NCBI GenBank assembly: GCA_963920665.1
Contig: OY987272.1
Coordinates: 9,863,001 to 9,927,000, forward strand
Reading direction: 5' to 3'
Length of the DNA stretch: 64,000 nucleotides
Origin: Straminergon stramineum
Lineage: Eukaryota; Streptophyta; Bryopsida; Hypnales; Calliergonaceae
This document shows positions 1 through 12,437 of this stretch, piece by piece. Within the stretch, counting starts at the first letter, position 1, and every line of letters starts with the position of its first letter. A program made the translations under genes and the position numbers. Below the pieces are notes generated by a model. That model was not told where the DNA came from. It ran no database searches and saw only the letters and a list, made by a program, of their open reading frames with translations.

Positions 1-195
1 CCCCCTCGCTCGTCCATCTAGGGGTGCATGTAAAAAAAAGCCCCCGTATTTTGTGCTTCAAGAATTTATCATCTGTACCTCTTCCAATTCATTTGGGGCC
101 TCTAATTGCAAATATGAATTCAAAATTTGCAAAATTTTATCATGCGTGACAAATAAAAATAATTCACGGTTTTCCCTTGGGGACGAGCGAGGGGG
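1..195. repeat. Short element with 15-bp perfect terminal inverted repeats
   Basis: The window opens with CCCCCTCGCTCGTCC (1-15), and its exact reverse complement lies at 181-195. The 165 bp between them are AT-rich and have no gene. The layout fits a MITE-like, non-autonomous DNA element. The left flank is outside the window, so a target duplication cannot be checked and the element could extend further left. Confidence 0.5.
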
Positions 196-1490
196 TCAAT
201 CCACCCGGCCATTTCATCAAGGGGGAGGCAATGCTTAATTTGACTATTGAATGTTATGCCAAATGAATCTTGGCTGTAGCATATACCCAATCCAATGTAG
301 AATGAAATTTTCTCCAATCATATTGCTCTATTTTCCTACAATTCTTGATGAGTGCACTTCTTCATCATAGTATAGAGTTGCCCTTAGTACCTATTACTCT
401 AGTGCCTGAGCTCATGCTACACTTACTGTATTGAAAGTGTAAGCTAAAAATCTGAGTAGTTGTTGCGCAAAATTTATACACAAAATATTGTAAATGTTTG
501 AATATGGGTATTACAAGTTATTGCTATTTTCCTTTAATTTTGAAAATCTCCCTATCTATATATTGAATGCAAATTCAAAGAAAGACGGAGTTGTCCATTA
601 ATGGTACGTTCCTGCTAGGCGTTTGCAAACATGATGAGCTTAAAAATAAAACTTCGTCATTAGAAGAAAATAATTTTTTTTTCTGGTAAGGTAGGAGGCT
701 CGAATCCTGTTCGGGCATTTTGAACCGACCCTATAAAAGGATCAAAAATGGTGCAGTGTGCACTTGAAATGGATGAGAATTTTCTTGGCAAGACACTGTC
801 ATCCTATGTGTGTCATTATATAGTATGAATGTGGTAATAAGTGGTATCCTTATGTGCAGTTTAAGCACAGAATGAGGATTGTATTTCACTTAGCATAAAA
901 AAGAATTACGGTGATAGAGTGCAATCAATTTTGATTGACAATGGAAGGAGAACTAAACAAGGGCCTCTTGTGCATCGTTTTTCCATTGCTATAAAAAGTG
1001 GAAGGCTGACTATGGTGTCAGAACCATTGATAAACATGCCAACTATGGCTTCTTCATAAATTAAATGAGCATGGTTTTCAATGCAATGACCGCCGGTTTT
1101 TCAAACGTTGCTGAACGATTTCATTAAGGGAAATAAAACATCTTAAAGTATATTTAAGAAAATGTCACATGACATGGCAGTTGAGCCTCCAGACTAATAG
1201 AAGGTGCATGCAAAAAATGCAAAAATCCATTGTTTGAGAGCAAAAGGCAAACAAAGTTGAGAGACTGTGGTAGCTTTAAGTTTAGCAAAGAATTACAATG
1301 AATTCTTAGCTTGTGAGATCTCATCTTTAAAATCAAAGTGTATGCATAGGATTCAATGATCTGATCAGGGAAAAAAACAGTAACATTTGTGGGTGCACCA
1401 TGAGTGACTGTAGTCTCTCTGATGAAGCTAGTAGGGGAGATAATGAGAATTGGCAGCAACACCGTGACTGGGGTAGCAACGTCTTAGACT
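196..1490. other. AT-rich intergenic stretch, no gene seen
   Basis: I see only short open frames without domain character, and no tRNA or rRNA signature. A tRNA T-arm-like string near 690-708 is isolated and lacks the rest of a tRNA. Confidence 0.5.
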
Positions 1491-1620
1491 ATGCAGGCAA
1501 CAAAGATGAGTATGGAGAGGAATAGAATGCTACATTATTCGAGCGGGCTAAGGAAGAAGCTAAAAAAGAATCATTTCGAGATCTGCTCGCCATGGGAGTC
1601 TTCGACGATGACGCCACATC

Positions 1621-1740
1621 TGAAGGAGAGTGTGGAGCTAGAGTTGAAGGAGAGCATGGAGCTGGAGCTAAAAGAGAGCGTAGAGTTGGAGCTGAAAGAG
1701 AGCGTAGAGATGGAGTTGAAGGAGAGCATTGAGCTGAAGC
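1621..1740 (+). repeat. 24-bp tandem repeat, about five copies, encoding an ELKESVEL-type octapeptide
   Basis: A unit close to GAGCTGAAAGAGAGCGTAGA plus four bases repeats about five times. It keeps one frame open, reading ELKESVEL, ELKESMEL and ELKESVEM repeats. A period of exactly 24 bp preserves the frame and may once have encoded a charged helix. It lies just upstream of the pogo-type transposase and may be part of that element's accessory sequence, but no start, splice site or homology ties it to a product. Confidence 0.55.
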
Positions 1741-1857
1741 CAAAGTGCATGAGAAACGAACAGTTGTATGCAAGCAGCCATGCAGACCCTCCAGAAGTCA
1801 AAAACGGAAGAGTTTGAGTGACAAAATACATGTGTCCTTCGTCGACCAACAACAAGA

Positions 1858-2062
1858 AGGTGATCCAGGCGACAACCAGAACGAGGGCGATCTAGGCAAC
1901 AACCAACAATAGGAGGGCGATCCAGGCAACGGCCAGAAGGAGGGTGATCTAGACGACAACTAGAAGCAGGAGGGCGATCCCGGTGACGACTAGAAGGAGG
2001 GCGATCCAGGCGACCACCACCAATAGAAGGGTGATCCAAGCGACGACCAAAAGGAGTATGGC
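1858..2062. repeat. Degenerate tandem repeat with GGCGATCCAGGCGAC core
   Basis: About six or seven imperfect units of roughly 27-33 bp share GGCGATCCAGGCGACAACC followed by an AGAAGGAG-like spacer. The block is GC-rich compared with its surroundings. Both strands stay open over it because of the periodic composition, which gives Arg/Asp/Pro-rich readings, so open frames here are not evidence of a gene. It sits between the 24-bp repeat and the transposase and may belong to the same element. Confidence 0.6.
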
Positions 2063-2164
2063 AATGCCAACACTAAAGTCCTCTACGGTGCATCCAATCA
2101 ACGCACAGAAAGACGACAACAACCTGTGACACCAAGGTCCACAGTTGAAGATGCACGGCCTTGA

Positions 2165-4219
2165 GGACGCACCGCACATGCCCTTCACTTCATTGAACCA
2201 AACGAGTGCGAACTTCAACTTCCTGATGACAATATAAATAGTGCTGGCAAGCACAGGACGTACCCGACCAATCTAGATGGTACTACAGTGCCACCTACAT
2301 CAGGTACAAATATTCACCGCAATCCCAACCTGCAACCTTGCCCACAACATCAAAGTAGGTCAAATCAAAAGAGAAAAGTAAATGGTAATTGGACAGGACA
2401 ACAACTCGAAAGTGCTATTGCTACTTTTGATGAGGGTGTGCCCTTGAGAGCTATGGCTAGGGAATATGGCATCCTTGCATCAAGTCTTCACGGACATCTT
2501 TATGGGACCACACTTCACAGGAGGAGAGGTAAAAGGGGTGTTCTCACGGATGATGAAGAAAAAGAACTTGTTGAATACCTAATGAAAATGCAAAATTTAG
2601 GATTTCCTTTGACCATTGGGCAATTGAGAAAGAAAGTTGGGATTCTTACTCAAGCTAGGGTCACCCCTTTCAAGGATGGGATACTAGGTCCACGTTGGAT
2701 CAAATGTTTCAAGAAGAGACATGAAGAAATTGCCATGAGAAAACCACAAGCCTTAGAGTAGAAAAGAGCTAGAAATTTATGTTTTGACACTGTCGCCTCC
2801 TTCTATGAAAATCTTCAAACATTGTACAACAATCACAATTATCAACCACAACAGATGTGGAATTGTGATGAAAGCAACGCCCAAGCTGGCAAAGATGGAG
2901 GAGGATACGTCATTGCCAAGAAAGGATCAAGGAATGTACATACTGTCACACCAAATCAAAGAGAGTGGTTATTTGTTCTATCTTGCATCAATGCCAAAGG
3001 AGAAAGTTTACCTAACTTCTATATTTTCAAGGGCAAAAGAAGAACAAGGAATTTCTTGAAGAAAACAGGAGAGAAAGGAGCATTGATGGCAATGCAACCT
3101 AAGGCTTGGATGACTCACTACTTGTTTAAGGCATGGATGTTCCATTTTCTTTATGTTGTTTCTAAATTATATGGCATATCTCCAACTAGTAGACACTTGC
3201 TCATTCTAGATGGCCATAGCTCTCATGTCACATTGGAAGTTATCAAGCTTGCTATGGCTAGAGGCTTAGATTTTCTCACCTTGCCTTCACATACCTCACA
3301 TGCCCTACAACCATTAGATGTGACATGTTTTAAACCATTTAAGCTATCCTTTAGAGCCTACAGGGACAAGTGGATGCTAAGCCACAAGGGACAATTACCT
3401 ATCAAGGAAGATCTTGCACAATGGATATCACATGCATTGAAGAGAGCCTTATCCATTAAGAACACAACCAAGGGGTTCGAAACCACAGGCATCTATCCTA
3501 TAAAGCCAAGTGCAATGCAATTAAAAATGGGGCCTAGTGAGGTTTATTACACAACATATGGAGAATCAACGAATGAAAACAGCTAGAGGAGTCCAACTAA
3601 ACTTCAACAACAAAATCAACTTCAACAATGGGAAATGGAGGAAATATTTGAAGAGATACCAGTAGACTATCCCATCTGTCAACAGTACTATGTGGAAATC
3701 AATGGCAACGAATCAAAAGTTCAAAGGCAACAACAAACTAGTGACATTTCTAGTGATGAAGGCATAGATGAAGTCCAAATGCATGAAGGAGGACATAAAC
3801 CAGATTTCAGTGAATTGCTAGAACTTCCACGGATATTGTTGCCTCCCATGTCCAAGACACACACGGAACCACAGATAGATTATCACAAATCTATCCTACT
3901 CACAGAAGAACAATACATTAGAGACCTTGAAAATGTCGCCGCCAAGAAGGAAGAAGCTGCCAAAGAAAAAGAAAGAAGGAAGTTAGAAATGGAGGCCAAC
4001 AAGGGAAAGAGAGCAGAAGAAAAGAAGAACAAGTTACAAGAGAAGGAAGAAAGGGTTTAGTTGGCAAGATCCAGAAAGAGGCACAAGGAGATTTGGAGCT
4101 TGAAAAATGTGAGCGCACTTGGAGAGAAATTGCATATTGCAATAAAAGCTAACGCCCTTGTCGATGGATATAGAGCACCTTATTGTGGCATTATACCTCA
4201 AGTATGCAAGGACAACTAG
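2165..4219 (+). pseudogene. Pogo-type (Tc1/mariner superfamily) transposase, broken by in-frame amber codons
   Basis: One frame stays coherent from 2165 to 4219 apart from TAG codons at 2759-2761, 3584-3586 and 4058-4060; the reading ends at another TAG (4217-4219), and a TGA closes the frame at 2162. The N-terminal part (from about 2380) has a psq/CENP-B-like helix-turn-helix region (QQLESAIATF...VPLRAMAREYGI). A DDE_1-type catalytic core follows, with candidate acidic residues in WNCDES (Asp at 2867), LLILDGHSSH (Asp at 3209) and QPLDVTCFKPFK (Asp at 3317), a 35-residue spacing between the last two as in pogo elements. A Lys/Glu-rich coiled tail and a CGIIPQVCKDN ending follow. Known role of the family: cut-and-paste transposition at TA sites. 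This copy cannot make a full protein without readthrough. No clear terminal inverted repeats were found by eye. The family call is confident; the element limits are not. Confidence 0.85.
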
Positions 4220-5400
4220 AGAATAGCATTATAGAGGAGGTGTGCGAAGAAAAAGGGGGAGGACATAAGTAACATATGTCAGCTACAGGAAGTTTGACTG
4301 TCTGGAAGCACCTCTACTTTTGGGTAGTAGCACAACAACGGCTATGGGATTTACTGTGGCAGCCAAATGCTCAACACTCCCAATGTGATGATGCCACCGC
4401 CTTTATTTGTTGGGGCAACATCAGGATTTGCTACAAACAAAAGTACAGGAGTTACTTACTACCGCACATTGTCATATCCATGATGAGTTTGAAGAGGAAG
4501 GTTACAACGTTGAAGTGCTGAAGTATGAATGCATATAGAAAAATTACTAGCAGTTACATCGATTGGAGACAAATTGTAAGCAGTCTAGTACAAGGAAGTG
4601 TTGTGGAGCAACGAGAGATAGTGTTAGAGATCGCAGTAACGCTCCTGGAATTTAATCTACACAACACTGAAGGAGATGAGAAAGACCGCAATGATTCATG
4701 AGATTTCAATTTTGAATGCAGTAGCTTTGAGCAATGACTACAGATAACTCACCAATGCGACCACTACTTTGGAATATGGCATTACAAGTGCATGTGATAG
4801 CAAACAGGAACCCATTATATAGAAACTACCATTGCTGGGAGGTGCAAGCACGGAAGGACATGGTGGGAGGCAAAACTCTACAACAACAGTGCAAAAAATT
4901 AGAGACAGATTGGCGTCGTTGCTTTGCAGAAGCACTGACATCCCTAGACATACAACATCAAAAACAAGAAACGAAAATCGAGATTGAGGACAAATCGGTG
5001 TGTCCTGGACGAAGATGGAATGACTGAGAGGCAGGTAAGCAATACTTAAGCAATTGGAGTGCTTGTGCCAACCTCAACTGCAACCGCGACCTCGGTGAGC
5101 TCGGCAGGGGAGGGTGCCACAACAGAAGGGAAAGGAGGGTACCACGGTGGAAGAGGCAGGAGGGTGCTCCATCTCGCAGTGGAAGGCAACGGCTACTTCC
5201 CTACAGCACACTCTATGTCAGACCAATCGGTTGCTAAACTTGGACTATTTTCTAGAAGGGGGAACAAATTCAATAAAATCGCATTGCTACCTGAATGTTT
5301 TTAGGGTTATTGCAGATGCATTGAAGTTTCATACGGATGCTTTCAAGACCTCCATGGGGCAACACAATAGCACATAGCATTTTATACAATATTTAAATAG
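4220..5400. other. Transposon-flank sequence with short orphan reading frames
   Basis: This stretch keeps the moderate GC of the transposase region. It holds short frames at 4276-4521 and 4734-5027 (+) that show no recognisable domain. The 4734-5027 frame (97 codons, Trp- and Gln-rich) may be a remnant of a second element protein. Nothing supports an expressed gene. It is probably the 3' part of the decayed pogo-type element. Confidence 0.4.
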
Positions 5401-6140
5401 TGAGTCCTCAGGCTTTAGAGCAAGCGAGATCCACATGTGCGAGGTTTTGTTTTTGGAACTTTCAACCATGCATTAAGGGCTGGCATGAATACCCTAAGTA
5501 CCATCATCATCACTTTTGAGACTCACATCGTCTATTTTAAGGCATTTTGTAATTGATGAATGCAACAGTCTACAAACAAGAATAACTACCTATGAGCCTT
5601 TGAATTCTGTAAATCGTATGTAATTCAATTGGGGTCATAAAATTTTGATGAAAATTGCTACTCATTTCTTTCTCATTTCTCTTCCTAGCTTAAAAATTCC
5701 CAAATGTTTCAGTTGACTCAGTTGCTCACAGACCTCTGTTTTCCCTTATGTGCACACTTTATGAGCCTCCTACCTTAGTTTAGGTTTGGAATTGTAGTGA
5801 TAGTTTCTTGATGAGGCTCAGTTCCCACGTGCTTGGTACTTATCATGAAGGACCTCACGTCCCCCAATTCCCACACAGCTAATTACCGATTTTGATCCAA
5901 CGGCCAGAAATATTCTAAATTCTTAACTATGAATGATTTTAAAAATTAGCATGTCCCATCCCAAATCTACGGACAAGAAATAGTATTGGGCATATTAGAA
6001 AACATTTCACAACAATTCAATGCCAACACATGTGCTCCATGTGAGGGGTGGAGAGATTGTTTTTATAATGAAATTCATTGTCCATCATGAATCTTCAAAG
6101 GGTATGGGACAATTTGAAGATGAGAACTTGACCACTCATT

Positions 6141-6258
6141 GTCAAAACGCAGGAATTGTGTGCAATGTAGAACTTCAAACCTCATGTAGGCATAGTAGAA
6201 TAACTTTTTCAAGAAACTTTGAACTAAGAAAAGTTGGTAAATGAAAGTAACTTTCATC
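6141..6258 (+). repeat. Left copy of an inverted 118-bp repeat pair
   Basis: This segment matches the reverse complement of 7940-8057 over its whole length with scattered substitutions; the string AAGAAACTTTGAACTAAGAA is shared exactly. The copies face each other about 1.7 kb apart. They may be long terminal inverted repeats of one larger element or two independent insertions. Confidence 0.6.
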
Positions 6259-7939
6259 TCCAAAAATCCGTTTGAGATTCCAAGACTCCAATCAAAAGTT
6301 TTGGGACAAACCCTTAAAGTTTCATTGCATATTAACCCCTCAGTGCCCAAGGCCTTTTTTGAGCTTCTTGAAACTTGCTCTAAATTGAACTAAAAGCCAA
6401 CATTTTGATAAGTTCTATCAATTTTTTTTAATTGTAACCGTACAAATTCAAACCAAACATGTTAAGTTTCAAATGGGAAAAGAGAAGTTAACAATATCAC
6501 TTGTGAATTGAAAGATTGTAATGTTTGATCATGAGGGTGTTCAAATGATGAAACCAATTTGAAATCTTTTAATTGTCTTTTTATATGTCAAATCTAAAAA
6601 ATTGGTCACCAAAAAAATATGAAGGTTAGAAGGTAGAACATGCATAACCCTAATCAATTTATGGCTTCTCAAAATTTGTTCTTTTATTTTTATCAAATGA
6701 ATTTTTCATGTGATTTTTTTTGGAAGATCTAGTGTCTTTGAGAGCCTTAATACTAGAAAATCAAGATTTGCAATGGACACCTTTGCACAAAATCTAAATA
6801 TTTTTTTATGTTCAAAACTTCAATTGAGAGTTTTGGAAAAAATATTTGAAGAACAACAACTTTGATTTTCATCCTTTAAATATGTGTTTGCGTAGAAGTA
6901 GGAACTAGATAGAAATATAAACTAATTGGTTAATGATTCTCAAATGGAATTAAAAGATACTAATCCCAATGGTGAGATTGTTCTAGCAAAAAAAAACAAC
7001 CATGTAGAACATTTCTAGAATTTATTTGAAAATTGAGTTAAAAAATGAATCTTATAAATATTTTTTGGAAGAAGATGTTCTAATTTCCCCTAAAATATGA
7101 ATCTTTTCATCACTTTCTCATCACTAGTCCAAGTAGAATGAATTAAATCTTTCCATATGCACTAAAACTTTTTCTTTGAGAACCAAAATAAAAAATATAT
7201 ATTTTGAAATTTTGAATTTTTTTGTGTTCTCCATGATGAACTCTATTTTGAACTTAGTGTTGCATAACTTTTGCTCCCATGCACCAATTGAAACAAAAAT
7301 TCTGTTCACATAAAGCTAATGTAATTTTCTATATTCAAAAAACCTAATTAAAAATTGAGATAATATAACTCTATCCAAACTTGCATTTATCTCTCAATGA
7401 GACAAAAGGTCCTTCTAGGGTTAAATAATTATTCAACAAAGAATGTTGGATTCGCCTTCCAAGTATTGTAATTTACTCTTTTGGTCCCTCCCCTTTGTTT
7501 GTAGGTTAAAACTATAAAATACTCTTGCCTCAGTCTTCTTTGTACTCTCCTTTTCTAATAGAATCTTCTTCTCATCACTTCCATCTAAAATACAAAATAA
7601 ATTCATAAATAAAAATCTTATTGCAAATCACAATTTTCATTAACCTTGAAATGCTAGACAATCCAAAAGTGACTAATGGATGACTTTCTATATCACCATA
7701 AAAATGAAGAATGTATCTAATGGTTTATAAATTAGATCATTTTTGATAAAGTACCTTGTTCATAAGTCTCCTCTTTCTTGGATTAAAGATTTTGAAGAAG
7801 TGCACTTTGTGGATGAAATAATGAAAAGTATTACACTTCTTGTTGCACAAAGTCAAAGAAAATGTTCTTCCCAAATCCTTTGTGAATTTTGTCCCATATT
7901 TTTGACTAGAGGATCTAAATCTTAAATGGATTTTTTAGA

Positions 7940-8057
7940 GATGAAGGTTACTTTGATTTACCAACTTTTCTTAGTTCAAAGTTTCTTGGAAAAAGTTATT
8001 CTATTATGTCTAAATGAGGTCTAAAGTTATACATTGAACACAATTCTTGCATTTGAC
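7940..8057 (-). repeat. Right copy of an inverted 118-bp repeat pair
   Basis: Reverse-complement partner of 6141-6258. The 1.7 kb between the copies is AT-rich and has no transposase-like frame. Confidence 0.6.
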
Positions 8058-10840
8058 TTAATTAGATATGAGCGGTTGAGCACCTACTAATCCTATTCAC
8101 ATATCCCACTTGGATTGTTTTACTTCCCATCACCCCACTTGTATAAAAACATTTCCTACACATCTTCCCAAACTCAATTCAATAGAGCCTTACAAACCTT
8201 TGGGAAGCAATAGCTGGAAATTATCCGAATTCTTGATTTTTCCTAGATGGGTCTCACTAATTTTGGCTTTGGACAGCCATTGTTCTTCTATAATGGGCTT
8301 TGGAACTGGCATATAGGTAATAGTGGCTGTCAACTAATGGAATCTTTATTTCTGAAAGATTTTTAAGTTGTTATTACAATCTACTATTGTTGTGGTGGTC
8401 CAACGACACAAAGGTGTTAAATGGTCGTAGGAGCACTCTCATGTCGATGCCACCTCAACTGCCAAGTAGGTTCGGCAAATAGTGGAGTACTCTAGTGGGA
8501 ACACACGTTGATTTACAACTGATTTATTGCCATTGTAAGACCTGGTGGGAACGTACCATTACTGTCAAAATTGATTTTTTCCTAGTCAAACACTATAATC
8601 TTTACATTCAATGAATGTTTTGTTGGTTAGCTTCATTACTAGAAGATCTTATAGATTACTTCTATCGAACTACATCACCAAACTTCATCATATTTTGCTT
8701 GTAAGCAAAATCCTGACATGATCTTTAGCAGATGTTGGATTATTGAGGATGTGAGGTGTTGAAGTGAAGAAAATAACTATGTTGAATCAAATAATGAGTG
8801 ATAGATAGTAGGTGTACAAAAAATTAGGACAATCCATTGTTAGCATGCTAGAATCTAGAGTTTTTGGACAATGTATAGTATGTTGTTGAGATCGACAAAT
8901 GAAAAATGAGCAAATACAAGTCAATGGCAATAGCAACTTTATGAAAGATTCACTTTAGGGACCTTTGGATTTGGTAAACATTGCTTTCATGATTTATACA
9001 AAGCAATCAATATTGAAAAATGAAAATTTAATGTGTAAAAATACGTGCTTAATATGAGAAACATTTGACATGGGCATATATAAAATCTTTTACTTGAAAT
9101 TCACACAAGTTTAGTTGTGTTTCTTTTAGGATTGATCATTGCTTAAGGTAATTACACCTAAAAATTATCAAAATAAGCTATGTGGCATAATCAATATGAT
9201 CTAAAAAGCAAACAACAATTTTTGTACATTGGTGAAGGACTATAAATCAAAATGCAAGTGGTTCCATAATTTTTAGAAGTATTGTGAGTTAGTTACAAAT
9301 TTTCAAAGATGCAAGGTGTAGGGGGCTAAACGTGTAATATAGGTGATGCCCAAATCCATTTGATGCACATTAACCCCTGTGCGTTAAAGTGGATGTTTTT
9401 TGGATTCTAAGAAAACAGGATTTGTGGAATACCAAGTTCATCAAATATTATAATCTAGAAATCCGCATGGTAGATTCTCTTATAAATTGTAAATTTGTAC
9501 TCATCTACAGCTTGGCTTCAAATATCAACGGTGGAAACTTCAGTAACGGAGTAGTTCTCAAATTATTTTGGATTTTGTAGATCCAACTAAAAAAGCTCCT
9601 CACTTATGTAGTTTCCTCTGTAAAGCTCAAGGGTTAAGAAATGACACTAGTAGCATTAAAACATGTCATAGAAAAGAAGTTAAAACAAAAAAAAGTGTAC
9701 TTCAAATCAACCACTTGTAAAGTTACCATTCCAACAATACTATAGATAGAATCATCACTACCCAAAATGATCCCCAACTCCCAACCTCACACTTGTCCTT
9801 CTAATGCTTATTATTTTGGGTAACTTCCTTGTTCTATTTTCCTTCAAAAGTAAGGGTTGATACATTAGATGAAATTCAACTAGTCTATAAGTTGTGCGTT
9901 CCCTTGAGTTTTTGGATTGTACAAACTCGGCCACAACAACAAGCTAACGTGGTAGAGCAATTGCCACATCAAATAATAATGAAATACTACTACTATTATT
10001 ATTATTATTATTTATATTTTAAAATATTTTAAAATATTTTTTGATAATTTTAAATTTTGTTTAGAAGTGACTACTTCCTAGCATGGAGAACCAACCTAAA
10101 ACATAATTTCAATGTAGTTGAAAAACATCTCATGTTTAGGAGGGGCTACTTTTGGATGTGGTTACCTTCAATAGAGGTCGTTGAGGCCAATGTACAACAA
10201 TAGTTAGGAAAAAGACCTAGAAAAAACATCTTATTGACCATAATACTTAATAAAAGTATTAAAAATAGAGCTATACATAGTATTATATATTGTATATCTT
10301 TATGGCAACCTTCTTTCCAAAAGTGTATATCCTTTATGGCATCTATGTATTACTCTTCCCCCCCAAAATGCCAATGTTGTTCAAGCATTAGTAGAAAACC
10401 ATGTTGAGGAAAATAAATTCTAGATGACGTTTATATTTTTTGTAACATGTAAATGTCAAATTCAATGCAAATTCAAATTTGGTATTTGATTTGATGTTTT
10501 CACATGTGACAAAAAATACACCCAAAATTTCACCAATAATTTGTTTTCTTCAACACAATTTTCTACTAGTGAAGGTGTTGAAGGACACATTTTTTACAAT
10601 TCTTTCCATACACTCCATATAGTATACGGAAATTGATATACATATTTATGTATAAATGCAAATAATTGTTGCTTGTAGTTATATTTTCCAAATCTAATTG
10701 GTTCAATTCATTCTCTATCAAATGAATTAGTAAAGTCCATTTCCTAACTCACTCTAATATCTCTCACATTATAAGTTACGGAATATTTCTTTTTTTTCAA
10801 ATTGCGGAAACTAGTTTGTGGTTCCTTGGGACCGAAAGGG

Positions 10841-10917
10841 TTTAGGGTTAAAACTTGAATTTGCAGCCCATGACCCATCAAACTCTCCAAATCCGAAAAT
10901 AAAGTGACCACGTGTCA
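10841..10917 (+). promoter_or_regulatory. Telo-box and G-box upstream of the 64-codon gene
   Basis: TTTAGGGTTA (10841-10850) matches the plant telo-box core, and CCACGTGTCA (10908-10917) contains a perfect G-box (CACGTG). Both precede a GC shift that marks the start of the 11-12.7 kb gene island. In plants, telo-boxes are common near promoters of growth- and translation-related genes, and G-boxes bind bZIP or bHLH factors. The link to the gene at 12243 is by position only. The telo-box also resembles a degenerate right end of the TTAA element family described elsewhere in this window. Confidence 0.4.
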
Positions 10918-12242
10918 CCCACCGATTGAGTCAGTCTCATGAAGAATCCGACGTGGCAAAAGCTCTCCTTCGTGTGGATGGCGGGAACATGCGAACGCCG
11001 GAAATCATTTGGGAACTTCACTTGGGAACTTCGTCTCGCACCTGGTACGCCTTGCTATCGTATTAGGTCTCCATTCCTGTTTTCGGAGTTTCTCTGCGGG
11101 GCTAGCGACGGATCCTTGTAAGCGTCGAATTCCCTGACACCTTCATGCCTTTGTTGTCTTTCCTGTATTTTGTGACTTGCATTCCGTTTCATTGTGGATG
11201 AAGGTGGCGACTGAGGTGGAATGTGCGGAGAATTCTCGCTGGGGTGGACGTGTTGTATAAATTTGGAGTTTAGGTTATGCGTTAGACTTGTAGTACGATG
11301 GTTCCTGTAAGTATTTTGCAATATGGTGATGAGTTGATCACATCTATTTACCGTCAAGCATCACGAACATTAGTCTGGTCTTCAAGAATGCTTTTAAAAT
11401 CTTCTCTCCCACTTCTCCGTTTCGTATCCTCTCTTCCCGGAATTTTCGTTTCCGTCATTTCTCGATCTCTCTCGGCATTTCTTGATCTCAGGGTTTTCTG
11501 TTATGTTTTATATTGTCTGACTGTTGTACAGACAGAGAAATATGTAAATGCTGACATTGTTAAGTTTCAGAAGGAGTAGGTTATGCAACTCAATTTTTTG
11601 CCCTTAGCAATTATGATAGCATTTATAAGGCAAGTCAAGGGAATGGGGGCGAGGGGGAGTTTTTGGTTGGGGACGTTGGAAATCAATAACTATGGATTTT
11701 TGGAATCTGTCGACTACAATTGTTTTCATTGTTACATATTAGAATGAAATTAGTTGTGAATGATTTTGCATCTTTAGTCAACCTGTTGTACCTGGTATTT
11801 AACGTTTTGGGATTTACTGCTGGATAGAGGCCTCCCTTGAGATTCTTTGATATTTTTGTAAGCACCGCTCTACATTTGTATATGATACTCTCCCTGTATG
11901 CAGTGTTTTGGTATGCTTCTTGATAGCGTTGTGGGTGTGAAATCGTTTATTCCCTTCTGGTTCCTTCTGCTGTAAAGTGAATTTTAATTTGTCCTTGCGT
12001 TTAATTAGGTCGGATTTTCTTGCCGTTCTTTTCTTCCCTTCAAGCTGTGGTATAAACATTTTTTCGTTGCATCCTTACTTTGATATCTTAGTTTTCATCG
12101 TCGCTGCAAGGTTCCTCTCTATTATAATTTATGTTGTGAAATCATTCCTCTGACCATCCAAATGAAGTATTGCTTGTCTCAAATCCACTGCAGATACGAC
12201 ACTACCTTGTGAAGGAGACACGAACCGCAGAAGTCACTTACA

Positions 12243-12437
12243 ATGGTGAGGACATACACTTTTGCCGCGATGGTGGCAGTGACGTATGGCTTGATCACCA
12301 GTGGTGATTACGTCTTTCGTTGGATGGCAGAACGTCAAGAGAGCAAGATTGAGCAGATCAAACTAGACAGGCAAGCAACGAGGATGAGACGAGATTTGCT
12401 ACGAGAACTGGATGAAAAGAATGCTGCTGCATCATAG
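12243..12437 (+). CDS. Small single-pass membrane protein, 64 residues, function unknown
   Basis: The ATG at 12243 opens a 64-residue protein with a hydrophobic segment at about residues 6-24 (TFAAMVAVTYGLITSGDYVF), then a highly charged amphipathic helix (about 27-60) rich in Arg, Lys, Glu and Gln. This is the form of a small organelle or ER membrane protein with a soluble coiled tail. An acceptor-like CTGCAG ends at 12192, and a donor-like CCT|GTAAGT lies near 11307, so a roughly 0.9-kb intron in the 5' leader is likely, with transcription starting near 10.95-11.1 kb. I do not recognise the family. Support comes from GC rise, the leader-intron layout and protein-like composition; no homology was tested. 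A missed upstream coding exon is possible. Confidence 0.5.
   Translation: MVRTYTFAAMVAVTYGLITSGDYVFRWMAERQESKIEQIKLDRQATRMRRDLLRELDEKNAAAS

Larger units (their letters stand above)
5401..10800. other. AT-rich repeat desert without genes
   Basis: Frames are short and have no domain character. Contents seen: an inverted pair of about 118-bp copies (6141-6258 and 7940-8057), two degenerate TTAACCCCT element ends (near 6333 and 9370), and a TAT/TAC microsatellite followed by AT-rich low-complexity sequence at about 9985-10045. Nothing suggests an RNA gene. Confidence 0.5.

Noticed and set aside
690..710. tRNA-like T-arm string GGCTCGAATCC
   Set aside because: No acceptor stem, anticodon arm or D-arm could be built around it.
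2783..3059. Second frame over the transposase core
   Set aside because: Shadow of the DDE domain; the in-phase reading carries the motifs.
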